Shown here in pieces: positions 1-7,790 of a DNA stretch of 64,000 bases. A program made the translations under genes and the position numbers. Numbering within the stretch: the stretch's first letter is position 1; each line of letters begins with the position of its first letter. The notes under the pieces were generated by a model. That model saw only the letters and a list, made by a program, of their open reading frames with translations. It searched no databases and was not told the DNA's origin. Source of the DNA: Desulfuromonadales bacterium (GTDB lineage Bacteria; Desulfobacterota; Desulfuromonadia; Geobacterales; Pseudopelobacteraceae). Location of the stretch: positions 124,001 to 188,000 of the forward strand of contig JAENWA010000114.1 of assembly GCA_016650295.1 (NCBI GenBank). Direction: 5' to 3'.

Positions 1-1062
1 TTTGTCGGCGCTACGGCCACCGGTATGGGGGAGGCCGTGGTGACACCCGTAAACGCCCTGCTGTCGGGGGTTCAAGTCCATGCAATCGCTGCAGAGAATA
101 TCCTGAACAATGATTTTGCCAGGATCTGCCCGAGGGTTTATCAGCTGCTTGCCACACTTGCGCTGGGCGCTCTCGCCGCGTTCGTCTGCGTTGCCATGCC
201 GGTCATGCGCGGTGCACTAGTGCTCGGCGTTGCCGCCATCGCTGCCTGGCAAGGATCTGTCTGGCTGTACCAGACCAGCGGACTTTTCCTTTCGCCTGTG
301 GTACCCGTACTTGCGTTACTGACAAACTTCTCCCTGCTTTCACTGATCCGCTCGTTCTTTGTGGAAAAGAGGCACCAGCGCCAGACGCGCGACCTGGCAA
401 CGACTCGTGAGTTCATCATGACGTCACTGGCTGCCCTTACCGAAATCCGGGACACCGAGACCGGCGCTCACATCATGCGCACCCAGCGCTACCTGCTTGT
501 TCTCTGTCAGGAGCTTTCACACTATCCACGGTTTCAGCCTCTGCTGGATCAGGACACCATCGAACTGATTTCGAAACTCGCCCCTCTGCACGACATCGGT
601 AAGGTAGGCCTCCCCGACAACCTGCTCCACAAGTCCACGGCATTCACGGCCGAGGAATATCAGGAGGTCAAGAAGCACGCCGCATTCGGCAGGGACGCGA
701 TTGCCAAGGCCGAGTTACGCGCCGGCGTACACGATGACGTACTGCTTCAATATGCCAAGGACATGGCCTATTCCCACCACGAGCGCTGGGACGGTTCGGG
801 CTACCCGGAAGGTCTGCGAGGTGAGCAGATACCGTGGCCCGGCAGGGTCATGGCTATTGCGGACGCCTACGATGCCATCATATCGAAGAGGGTCTACAAG
901 GAACCTGTTCCCCATGAATCGGCCGTTCGCATCATCATCGAAGGGAGGGGAATCCTGTTTGATCCCGACATCGTGGATGCCTTCGTAAAGGTAGCGGATC
1001 AGTGGTGGAGGATAGCCTGCGATCTGGCCGATGCGGACGAGCCAACGAAGATAGCGCGTTGA
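1..1062 (+). CDS. CHASE2/HD-GYP cyclic-di-GMP phosphodiesterase, 5' partial
   Basis: The frame is open to base 1, so the N-terminus lies outside the window. The first ~40 residues (FVGATATGMGE, VHAIAAENIL) match the end of a CHASE2 extracellular sensor domain. Hydrophobic segments follow at about residues 48-117 (counted from base 1), then an HD-GYP domain with HDIGK near residue 197 and HHERWDGSGYP near 259. Proteins of this family hydrolyse c-di-GMP to pGpG/GMP at the inner membrane; both metal-site and GYP motifs are intact. The last codons (DEPTKIAR) sit on sequence resembling one arm of the palindromic repeat at 2517-2637, so the C-terminus may have been extended by a repeat copy. Confidence 0.9.
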   Translation, partial: FVGATATGMGEAVVTPVNALLSGVQVHAIAAENILNNDFARICPRVYQLLATLALGALAAFVCVAMPVMRGALVLGVAAIAAWQGSVWLYQTSGLFLSPVVPVLALLTNFSLLSLIRSFFVEKRHQRQTRDLATTREFIMTSLAALTEIRDTETGAHIMRTQRYLLVLCQELSHYPRFQPLLDQDTIELISKLAPLHDIGKVGLPDNLLHKSTAFTAEEYQEVKKHAAFGRDAIAKAELRAGVHDDVLLQYAKDMAYSHHERWDGSGYPEGLRGEQIPWPGRVMAIADAYDAIISKRVYKEPVPHESAVRIIIEGRGILFDPDIVDAFVKVADQWWRIACDLADADEPTKIAR

Positions 1063-1170
1063 TTTGGAATTGAAATAAGAGAAGTGAAATTCTGCTGTTC
1101 TTTATACCCCATCGAACTGATTACAGTAATAATCAGATACACTCGCCTGATTAAAGATACCTGAGGGGGA

Positions 1171-1362
1171 TCAGACCAACGAGCGGTTCAGGGCGTCAAG
1201 CAGTTCGGGAACGGACACTTTGTGGACTCCGGCGCCATGTTCAAGGGTCTCCAGATCGGCGATCTGGCATTCGTAGCAGTCGAGATTGAATTGCTGGAAT
1301 ACGGGGAGGGTTTCGGGATGCTGCCTGATGATATCGGCGATTATCATGTCTTGCGTGATCAT
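1171..1362 (-). CDS. DUF1858 domain protein
   Basis: A 63-residue protein beginning MITQDMIIADIIRQHPE, with the conserved DUF1858 pattern of a short helical N-terminus, a central cysteine pair (CYEC) and a C-terminal helix (VPELLDALNRSL). The family is small, cytosolic and linked by structure to ScdA/RIC N-terminal domains; its function is unknown. The ATG at 1362 is preferred over the upstream in-frame GTG because GAGGTG lies at Shine-Dalgarno distance from it. It is a paralogue of the protein at 20993. It lies downstream of coaD on the same strand with a gap of about 45 bases. Confidence 0.75.
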   Translation of the reverse strand: MITQDMIIADIIRQHPETLPVFQQFNLDCYECQIADLETLEHGAGVHKVSVPELLDALNRSLV

Positions 1363-1408
1363 GGTGTGCACCTCGTGATGTCAGTGAATACAACATTAAA
1401 GAAATTGT

Positions 1409-1894
1409 TCAGTGCAATCCGTATTTGGCTCGCAGGGCTGCTTTGACTTCGGGAGGGACGAATCCGTCAATGTTGCCGTTCAGTGAACAGACCTCCTTGA
1501 CGATGGATGACGACAGGTAGCCGTACTGGAGCGAGGTCATCATAAAGAGCGTCTCCACATTCTTGCTGATACAGCTGTTCATCTGGGCGATCTGGAACTC
1601 GTATTCAAAATCCGAAATGGCCCGCAAGCCCCTGATGACCACATGGGCCTTCCGGGAGGCGATATAATCTATCAGAAGACCGGTAAAGGTGTCAACCGTG
1701 ACCCTCTCCTGCCCTCCGACGACCTGCGTGATCATGTCAACCCGCTCATCAAAGCTGAACAGTGAATTCTTCTGGGAATTGCAGGCCACCGCCACGATGA
1801 CTTCGTCAAAGACCTTCAGGCCTCGGTTGATAATATCCAGATGACCGTAAGTAATCGGGTCGAATGATCCGGGATAGACTGCGATCTTCTTCAT
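1409..1894 (-). CDS. coaD: phosphopantetheine adenylyltransferase (CoaD)
   Basis: A 161-residue protein of normal family length. It carries the nucleotidyltransferase signature YPGSFDPITYGH at the N-terminus, the RGLRAISDFEYE segment, and the YLSSSIVKE motif near residue 126. It transfers AMP from ATP to 4'-phosphopantetheine to make dephospho-CoA in coenzyme A synthesis. Its ATG overlaps the end of rsmD by 4 bases and is preceded by GGGAG inside rsmD, so the two are translationally coupled. The rsmD-coaD pairing is common in bacteria. Confidence 0.97.
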   Translation of the reverse strand: MKKIAVYPGSFDPITYGHLDIINRGLKVFDEVIVAVACNSQKNSLFSFDERVDMITQVVGGQERVTVDTFTGLLIDYIASRKAHVVIRGLRAISDFEYEFQIAQMNSCISKNVETLFMMTSLQYGYLSSSIVKEVCSLNGNIDGFVPPEVKAALRAKYGLH

Positions 1895-2454
1895 GTAGAC
1901 TCCCTGACAAAGAATTCAAGTGCCGTATCACCATAGATGCGGCTGTCAATCTTTACAAGCTTACCAAACTGTTCAGCCAGCAGACTCCGGGATGAACATT
2001 CGGCTATCAGCAGAGCATCTTTCGCCAGAAGTGAAAATGAGCTCAACGCCTCTAGTACCGGTGTATATAGATTTGATGAATACGGAGGATCGAAAAAACA
2101 GATATCAAACTGTTTTCCATTCCGTGACAGCAGGTTAAGTCCTTTAAGCGCATCAAGAGCCAGGCATTCGGCTTTTGATGCCAGGCCGGTACGGGTAAGA
2201 TTTTTTTCCAGAATTTCCAGAACCGGACGGCTCTGCTCGACAAAACTACAGGAGGCCGCTCCCCGGCTGAGAGCCTCAATTCCGAGACTGCCGCTGCCGG
2301 CACAGATATCGAGAACACAGGCTCCAACAAGCGCACGCCGGCTGGCGATAATGCTGAAGAGCGCCTCCTTGACCCTGTCAGCCGTCGGACGGGTCTGCAA
2401 ACCTGCCGGCGCTGTCAGCCGTAACCCCCGGGCGCTGCCCGCAATCACACGCAT
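1891..2454 (-). CDS. rsmD: 16S rRNA (guanine966-N2)-methyltransferase (RsmD)
   Basis: A 187-residue Rossmann-fold methyltransferase. The N-terminus MRVIAGSARGLRL and the TRPTADRVKEALF block are diagnostic of RsmD. The SAM-binding loop is VLDICAGSGSLGIEALSRGA and the catalytic tetrad is DPPY (FFDPPYSS). It methylates G966 of 16S rRNA in the assembled 30S subunit. It is first of a two-gene unit with coaD. Upstream lies the 2517-2637 palindrome. Confidence 0.96.
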   Translation of the reverse strand: MRVIAGSARGLRLTAPAGLQTRPTADRVKEALFSIIASRRALVGACVLDICAGSGSLGIEALSRGAASCSFVEQSRPVLEILEKNLTRTGLASKAECLALDALKGLNLLSRNGKQFDICFFDPPYSSNLYTPVLEALSSFSLLAKDALLIAECSSRSLLAEQFGKLVKIDSRIYGDTALEFFVREST

Positions 2455-2516
2455 GACCCCGAATGACCTCCATAACCTTTCACAACCCTGTAAACTGCGC
2501 GGAAATTACCCTATTT

Positions 2517-2637
2517 CCGATTCCAGATCAAGGATGAAATCAAGGCGGCAAGGAGGAGGCGACGCAGGCGTACAAGTTAAGTACGCTGAGGAGCCGACGA
2601 CGCGGCCAACGCAGATAGCGCCTTGAGGTGGAATCGG
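2517..2637. repeat. 121-bp imperfect palindrome (MITE/REP-like), family A
   Basis: The ends are matching inverted repeats (CCGATTCCA at 2517-2525 and TGGAATCGG at 2629-2637, followed inward by TCAAGG/CCTTGA). The exact centre is a perfect hairpin, GCGTAC-aagttaa-GTACGC at 2568-2586. The arms are partly complementary throughout. It fills the gap between the divergently read rsmD end region and the EndoQ gene 3' end. A degenerate copy of its right arm is visible at about 1047-1075. Confidence 0.75.
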
Positions 2638-2643
2638 GAGCCG

Positions 2644-3873
2644 TCAAGCCGGAACCGGCATGACTCTTCCAAACTTACCATCATAGCCCGGACTGATACT
2701 GACGATACCCCTGCGCATATTGACGATGGCTGTTGCAACAGCCTGCGACGAGGCAGCAGCAATCGCATCCTCCGACGCTTCACGCAGGATGTAAAACTCG
2801 CTTCCCAGGCGCTCCAGCAGTGTGAAATAGATGGCCTGGACACGTTTTGATGCCGTACCGAAACCGGCAATAGAGGAGATCAGTTCCACCAGCGGCACCA
2901 GCGACTCGAATGGCGGAAAGCGGTCCGGCTGATCGGCAACGGTTCGACTGGCCAGTTCTTCCACCCGGTGCAGCACCCCCACGGTCAGCTTCCCGCCGCA
3001 TTTCGGGCAGCGCCCTCCGCAGGCACGGGTCTGCTCCGGTTCCAGGCAGATACCGCAGTCGCGGTGCCCGTCCAGGTAGTATTTGCCCTCCTGGGGAAAG
3101 AACTCGATCGTGCCGGCCAGCCCGTCGCCGGTTGCCAACGCCGCGGTGATCGCGGCATAACTCGGCGGGCAGTCGAAAAAGGTGGCTTCACGTCCCAGTT
3201 TGGCCGGCGAATGGGCGTCGGAACAGGAGATCAGCTGGATACCGTCCAGCGCCGGAATACGGCGGTTCATGGCCGGATCAGAAGAAAGACCGGTCTCGAT
3301 GGCCCGGATATGAGGGGTCAGGTCGCCGAAGCACTCTTCCAGGGAGTCAAATCCGGAAAATGCACCGAAAACCGAGAAATGCGGTGTCCAGGCATGGGCC
3401 GGAATCACCATGATATCCGGTGAGATGGACAGCATCATTTCAAGTAGTACATAGGCATCCAGACCCAGGATCGGCCGGCCATCCGAGGCCAGATTCCCGA
3501 TTCCGGCCAGGGCTGCGTTGATGCGAGCTACCGTCGGGAAATCGGGAGCCAGCAACACCAGGTGCACCTTGCGGGTACGGTCGTGGCGGCGGTAGATGCA
3601 GCTGATTTCGCTGGTCAGCAGAAAGCGGACATCGGCCCGGCAGGAACTGTACACATCCGGCAGAGACAGGCCCGGGCGCAGTTTCAACAAACCGCCTTCG
3701 TCGGATTCCAGCTTGTCCTGCAACTCTGCAATCCAGCCGGGATGGGTGAAGTCCCCTGTACCGACCACCCCGATGCCCTTGAGTTGCGACCAGCGCCACA
3801 GAGTTTCCGGGCTCAGGTCACGGCTGCAGCCGCGTGAATAGCGGGAATGGATATGAAGATCAGCTATCAGCAT
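2644..3873 (-). CDS. EndoQ-like PHP-domain endonuclease
   Basis: About 409 residues from the ATG at 3873 (MLIADLHIHSRYSRG); an in-frame GTG lies 14 codons upstream at 3915, and neither has a strong Shine-Dalgarno, so the start is chosen by family N-termini. A PHP metal-binding domain (DLHIHS at the start, GTGDFTHPGW, CSDAH near residue 225) is followed by a zinc-ribbon-like segment (CGICLEPEQTRACGGRCPKC) and a helical C-terminus. This architecture fits endonuclease Q, which nicks DNA 5' of deaminated bases (dU, dI). Such proteins are often misnamed UvrD helicase. The repair role is inferred from family resemblance. Confidence 0.8.
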   Translation of the reverse strand: MLIADLHIHSRYSRGCSRDLSPETLWRWSQLKGIGVVGTGDFTHPGWIAELQDKLESDEGGLLKLRPGLSLPDVYSSCRADVRFLLTSEISCIYRRHDRTRKVHLVLLAPDFPTVARINAALAGIGNLASDGRPILGLDAYVLLEMMLSISPDIMVIPAHAWTPHFSVFGAFSGFDSLEECFGDLTPHIRAIETGLSSDPAMNRRIPALDGIQLISCSDAHSPAKLGREATFFDCPPSYAAITAALATGDGLAGTIEFFPQEGKYYLDGHRDCGICLEPEQTRACGGRCPKCGGKLTVGVLHRVEELASRTVADQPDRFPPFESLVPLVELISSIAGFGTASKRVQAIYFTLLERLGSEFYILREASEDAIAAASSQAVATAIVNMRRGIVSISPGYDGKFGRVMPVPA

Positions 3874-3965
3874 GGAGTCTGGCCCTGTCTTGTAGATTTT
3901 CTCCCCGATAATCACGCAGACAACCGCAAAAGTCCATCAATAAAGCGTAAACAGTGCCTCTCTGC

Positions 3966-3994
3966 TTGACAAAACCAACCTCTAAGTAAATAAT
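3966..3994 (+). promoter_or_regulatory. sigma-70-type promoter for nadB
   Basis: TTGACA at 3966-3971 and AATAAT at 3989-3994 with a 17-base spacer, about 40 bases before the nadB ATG. No NadR/NadQ-like operator was recognised. Confidence 0.55.
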
Positions 3995-4036
3995 TCATGA
4001 AATTATCTGCATACATCATCTGGAAGGATTGCACTC

Positions 4037-5635
4037 ATGCGTATCGAAAGCGATTATCTTGTCATCGGCAGCGGCATCGCCGGTCTTTCCTTTGCCCTTC
4101 AGGCGGCCAACCATGGTAGTGTCGCCATCGTTACCAAGCGCGATATCTCCGAATCAGCCACCAAGTATGCCCAGGGCGGCATCGCCTCGGTATTTTCGGC
4201 CGAGGACTCCTTTGAGGCCCACATCGAGGATACCATGGTGGCCGGGGCCGGCATCTGCCACGAGGATGTGGTCCGGATGGTGGTCGAGGAAGGTCCCCAG
4301 ACCATCCGCAACCTGATCGAATGGGGTGTCAAATTCACCACCAACGGCAGCGACGACTATGACCTGACCCGTGAAGGGGGCCACAGCGCCCGGCGCATCC
4401 TGCATTCCGAGGACATCACCGGCCGCGAGATCGAGCGGGCCCTGGTGGAAGCGGTCCGCCAGCATCCCAATATCCAGGTCTACGAACATCACATCGCCAT
4501 TGACCTGATCACCACCGCCAAGATCGAAAAGAAACCACCGGCTGAAAACCGCTGTCTGGGCGCCTACGCCCTGGATATCAACGACGGTCTGGTCATAACC
4601 TTCGCCGCCACGATCACCCTGCTGGCCAGCGGCGGGGCCGGCAAGGTCTATCTCTACACCTGCAATCCGGATGTGGCCTCGGGCGATGGTGTGGCCATGG
4701 CCTACCGGGCCGGCGCCACCATAGCCAACATGGAATTCATGCAGTTCCACCCCACCACCCTCTTTCACCCCCTGGCCAAATCGTTCCTGATCTCGGAGGC
4801 GGTGCGCGGCGAGGGCGCCATTTTGCGCCGTCGCGACGGCACCGCCTTCATGGAGAAGTACCACAAGCTCAAGGACTTGGCTCCGCGCGACATAGTGGCC
4901 CGGGCCATCGACAACGAGATGAAGACCAGCGGTGACGACTGCGTCTACCTGGATATCACCCACGAACCGGCCGACGTTGTGCGTAAGCGTTTCCCCAACA
5001 TCCACCAGACCTGCATGGATTTCGGGCTGGACATGACCACAGAGGGTCTGCCGGTCGTGCCGGCGGCCCACTACCTGTGCGGCGGCGTGGCGGTCAATAC
5101 GGATGCCGAGACCGACATCCCCGGCCTGTATGCCATCGGCGAGACGGCCTTCACCGGTCTGCACGGCGGCAACCGTCTGGCCAGCAACTCCCTGCTGGAG
5201 GCGGCGGTCTACGCCGGGAAGGCCTTCCAGCATTCATCCGAGGCACTCAAGACCCTTAAGCACGACCAGCGCGAGATCCCGGCCTGGGATTCCGGCACCG
5301 CCACCAACAGCGACGAGATGGTGGTCGTTTCCCAGAACTGGGACGAGATCCGCCGCACCATGTGGAACTACGTCGGCATCGTCCGCTCAGACAAGCGCCT
5401 GGCGCGGGCCATGCGGCGCATCAAGCTGATCCAGGACGAGATCGAGGAATACTACTGGAATTTTATCATCACCTCGGACTTGGTGGAGTTGCGCAACATT
5501 GCCACCGTAGCCGAGCTGATCGTGACCTGCGCCCAGCAGCGCAAAGAGTCGCGCGGGCTGCATTACACCATCGACTACCCGGAACGGGATGATATCAACG
5601 GTAAAAAGGATTCCTTTGTCAAGAAACAGTTCTAG
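4037..5635 (+). CDS. nadB: L-aspartate oxidase (NadB)
   Basis: A 532-residue flavoprotein. The FAD-binding motif [14 protein letters not shown] is at the N-terminus, followed by [11 protein letters not shown], the covalent-flavin-family region [20 protein letters not shown], and the [20 protein letters not shown] signature near residue 372. It oxidises L-aspartate to iminoaspartate, the first step of NAD synthesis, and can use fumarate as electron acceptor in anaerobes. Length is normal. The stop codon abuts palindrome B. nadA and nadC are not in the window, so it appears to be monocistronic. Confidence 0.97.
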   Translation: MRIESDYLVIGSGIAGLSFALQAANHGSVAIVTKRDISESATKYAQGGIASVFSAEDSFEAHIEDTMVAGAGICHEDVVRMVVEEGPQTIRNLIEWGVKFTTNGSDDYDLTREGGHSARRILHSEDITGREIERALVEAVRQHPNIQVYEHHIAIDLITTAKIEKKPPAENRCLGAYALDINDGLVITFAATITLLASGGAGKVYLYTCNPDVASGDGVAMAYRAGATIANMEFMQFHPTTLFHPLAKSFLISEAVRGEGAILRRRDGTAFMEKYHKLKDLAPRDIVARAIDNEMKTSGDDCVYLDITHEPADVVRKRFPNIHQTCMDFGLDMTTEGLPVVPAAHYLCGGVAVNTDAETDIPGLYAIGETAFTGLHGGNRLASNSLLEAAVYAGKAFQHSSEALKTLKHDQREIPAWDSGTATNSDEMVVVSQNWDEIRRTMWNYVGIVRSDKRLARAMRRIKLIQDEIEEYYWNFIITSDLVELRNIATVAELIVTCAQQRKESRGLHYTIDYPERDDINGKKDSFVKKQF

Positions 5636-5796
5636 GAGCCTGTCGGACTTAGGATAAATCTACTGCAAATCCGCCTGTGCGGTCCATATTTCACCGCTTT
5701 CTTGGTCAATAGAACGACTATTGACTTGCAAAATCGGCAAAATCTGTCCTCGCCCAGTCGAATTTTCGCTACGATTTCCTAAGTCCGACAGACTCC
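5635..5796. repeat. 162-bp imperfect palindrome (MITE-like), family B
   Basis: The left end at 5635-5654 and the right end at 5777-5796 are inverted repeats of one another over about 20 bases with one mismatch (core TGTCGGACTTAGGA / TCCTAAGTCCGACA). The centre is a perfect hairpin, GTCAATAG-aacga-CTATTGAC at 5705-5725. The arms retain patchy complementarity. It starts at the nadB stop codon and ends 30 bases before the chorismate mutase start, so it lies between the two genes in one direction of reading. Confidence 0.8.
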
Positions 5797-5825
5797 CAGG
5801 AAACAATTTCAGGATCGGAGCCCCT

Positions 5826-6101
5826 GTGGACATCAATGAAATACGCAAACGAATCGACCTGCTGGATGATGTACTGTTGCGCATCTTCAACGAAAGAGCC
5901 CGACTGGCCCTGGAGATCGGTCATCTCAAAAAGGGGCTGAATCTGCCGGTCTTTGATCCGTCTCGCGAGAAACGCATCTTCGCCCGCATGAAAGAGGATA
6001 ATCCGGGGCCGCTGGACGATGAGGCCATCGTCAGGATGTTTGAACGAGTTGTGGACGAATCGCGACGCCTGGAACGCATAACTTCACATAAAGAAGAATA
6101 A
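5826..6101 (+). CDS. aroQ: monofunctional AroQ-type chorismate mutase
   Basis: A 91-residue all-helical protein from GTG at 5826, chosen because GGATCGGAG precedes it at suitable distance and because upstream codons fall in palindrome B. Features are INEIRKRIDLLDDVLL, the active-site Arg/Lys pattern in RARLALEIGHLKK, and VFDPSREKRI. It converts chorismate to prephenate for Phe/Tyr synthesis. It is followed 15 bases later by a free-standing DAHP-synthase regulatory domain, with which it probably shares a transcript ending at the 6334-6362 terminator. Confidence 0.88.
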   Translation: MDINEIRKRIDLLDDVLLRIFNERARLALEIGHLKKGLNLPVFDPSREKRIFARMKEDNPGPLDDEAIVRMFERVVDESRRLERITSHKEE

Positions 6102-6116
6102 GGGAGCACATTCAAT

Positions 6117-6326
6117 ATGCTGATTATTATGAAGAAACATGCTTCGGAAGAAGCACTGGACCAGATCAAGGAGTACCTGATCACCCGTGATTTCGACATC
6201 CACCAGTCAACCGGCGCCAACCGCACCATTATCGGGGTGATTGGAGATACGGACACCCTCGATGATCACGAGATTGAGGGCATGCCAGGGGTCAGCCAGG
6301 TGGTCAGGATCAGGAAGGATGATTGA
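6117..6326 (+). CDS. stand-alone ferredoxin-like regulatory domain of type I-beta DAHP synthase
   Basis: 69 residues matching the N-terminal ferredoxin-like (ACT-like) domain of DAHP synthases (MLIIMKKHASEEALDQI, GANRTIIGVIGDTD, MPGVSQVVRI). In the enzyme this domain precedes a catalytic (beta/alpha)8 barrel of about 270 residues; here the frame stops at VRIRKDD and an intrinsic terminator follows 8 bases later. The catalytic part is therefore absent. It may be a truncated aroF, or a small protein acting in trans on a DAHP synthase encoded elsewhere. A good Shine-Dalgarno (AAGGGAG) precedes the ATG. Confidence 0.75.
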   Translation: MLIIMKKHASEEALDQIKEYLITRDFDIHQSTGANRTIIGVIGDTDTLDDHEIEGMPGVSQVVRIRKDD

Positions 6327-6333
6327 AACGGCA

Positions 6334-6362
6334 ACGGCGGGGAAACCCGCCGTTTTCTTTTC
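6334..6362 (+). terminator. intrinsic terminator after chorismate mutase/FBD pair
   Basis: Perfect 8-bp stem ACGGCGGG-GAAA-CCCGCCGT followed by TTTCTTTTC. Confidence 0.85.
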
Positions 6363-6390
6363 AAGCGCAAATTCTTCCGAAAGAGCAACA

Positions 6391-7314
6391 ATGGCCATAT
6401 TTACCCATATAGTACTGAAAATAATGCTGCCGATCATGATCCTGATCGCGGTCGGATTCATTGCCAACAAACGGCTGAACCTGGACTCCCGGACCTTTGC
6501 CAAGATCTTCATCTATATCTTCGTGCCGGCCATCTTCTTCACCAAGATCTATTACGCCAGCGTCGTATCGAAGGATGTTTGGTTCATACTGGCTTATGTC
6601 ATGGCAATACAAGTGCTGATGCTGGTGATTTCAGTACTTGTGACGCGCATGTTCTCCTATTCCCGCAGCAGGGGCAAGGCCCTGGGGAATTCGCTCATGT
6701 TCTTTAACAGCGGCAATTACGGCCTGCCGCTGGCCGACCTGGTGTTCAAGGGTCTGCCCAATGCCATGACCATCCAGGTGCTGATCATGCTGATCCAGAA
6801 CGTCACCTCCAACACCTTCGGTGTGTTTCAGGCCAGCTCGGCCAACTCCTCCCGCCGGCAATCCATCCGCAACATGCTGGAGATGCCGACGCTGTATGTA
6901 CTGGCTGTGGTTCTAATCGTGAAACTGTTCGGCATCCAGGTGCCGGAGCAGATTATGGTGCCGCTCAATTACATTTCGGACGGGTTCATCGGTATAGCCC
7001 TGATAGCGCTGGGGGTTCAACTGGCCGAGATCAAGCTCGATTTCAAGTTCGGCGACGTACTGCTTCCCTGCTGCATCCGTCTGCTGCTGTCGCCGCTGCT
7101 GGGCTATCTGATCGTTCTGGCTTTGGGGGTAAAAGGTATACTGGCCCAGTCCATGGTAATTGGCGTGTCCACGCCAACCGCGGTGAATACAGCCATCCTG
7201 GCCCTCCAGTACAATAATGAACCCGAGTATGCATCCAGAATTGTCTATTTCACCACCCTGTTCAGCCCGATAAGCCTGTCGGCGGTTATCTACTTTGCGA
7301 CAACTTATCTGTAA
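6391..7314 (+). CDS. auxin efflux carrier (AEC) family transporter
   Basis: About 307 residues from ATG 6391. It has ten predicted hydrophobic segments in two halves of five, with the family hallmarks FFNSGNYGLPLA in the first half and TPTAVNTAILA in the second. Members export or import small organic acids such as malate or malonate; the substrate here is not predictable. An in-frame upstream start exists but lies in the preceding gene and terminator, so it was rejected. It stands alone. Confidence 0.88.
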   Translation: MAIFTHIVLKIMLPIMILIAVGFIANKRLNLDSRTFAKIFIYIFVPAIFFTKIYYASVVSKDVWFILAYVMAIQVLMLVISVLVTRMFSYSRSRGKALGNSLMFFNSGNYGLPLADLVFKGLPNAMTIQVLIMLIQNVTSNTFGVFQASSANSSRRQSIRNMLEMPTLYVLAVVLIVKLFGIQVPEQIMVPLNYISDGFIGIALIALGVQLAEIKLDFKFGDVLLPCCIRLLLSPLLGYLIVLALGVKGILAQSMVIGVSTPTAVNTAILALQYNNEPEYASRIVYFTTLFSPISLSAVIYFATTYL

Positions 7315-7380
7315 AACTACGCCTACTTCAATACTCAGTGAAATAGAAAAGGTAAACTGCGAGAGCGGCAACTGATATTA

Positions 7381-7790
7381 ATGAACGCATCACTGTCAGA
7401 GAGTAAGCGCATGCGGGACATGGTGTTTTTCGGAGGTTTGCGATTCTCGCAGAGAAAGACGTGCGGTGGCCTGAAATTTACCCGAAAGACCACCCCGACT
7501 TTGTACCATACCTGATGCTAAGTTCCGTTAGGCAGGTCATGATCGACGATATTGAGGTGTCAACGGACGAGTGGTATAACCAGTGCAGCCTCGAAGCCAG
7601 CATACAAGCGATGCAACAGGATGTGGTGGACAAAGTGAACGCCATGGATAGCACGCCTATCAAAGAGCTAACCGCCGTAGAAACAAGGCTGGAGAAGAAA
7701 TACAAGGTTGAGAAAGTCAAAGATGCGAAGTTGACCAGTGCAGAACAGTTGGAGTTACAGAAGGCAGTGGACAATATTTTTTTCAGTTCC
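7381..7790 (+). pseudogene. broken unknown gene fragment
   Basis: Two frames carry protein-like sequence: an ATG-started frame from 7381 (MNASLSESKRMRDMVFFGG) and, after an apparent frameshift near 7440, an open frame (VRWPEIYPKDHPDFVPYL ... KELTAVETRLEKKYKVEK). From about 7790 it runs into the antisense of the phosphatase gene and loses coding character, so its 3' end is missing. It is not a family I recognise. It may be the leftover of a gene cut by the event that placed the phosphatase gene here. Confidence 0.35.

Noticed and set aside
4154-5233. 359-codon minus-strand open frame inside nadB
   Set aside because: Antisense of a high-GC, strongly conserved gene; Gly/His/Val-rich shadow composition and no ribosome-binding site.
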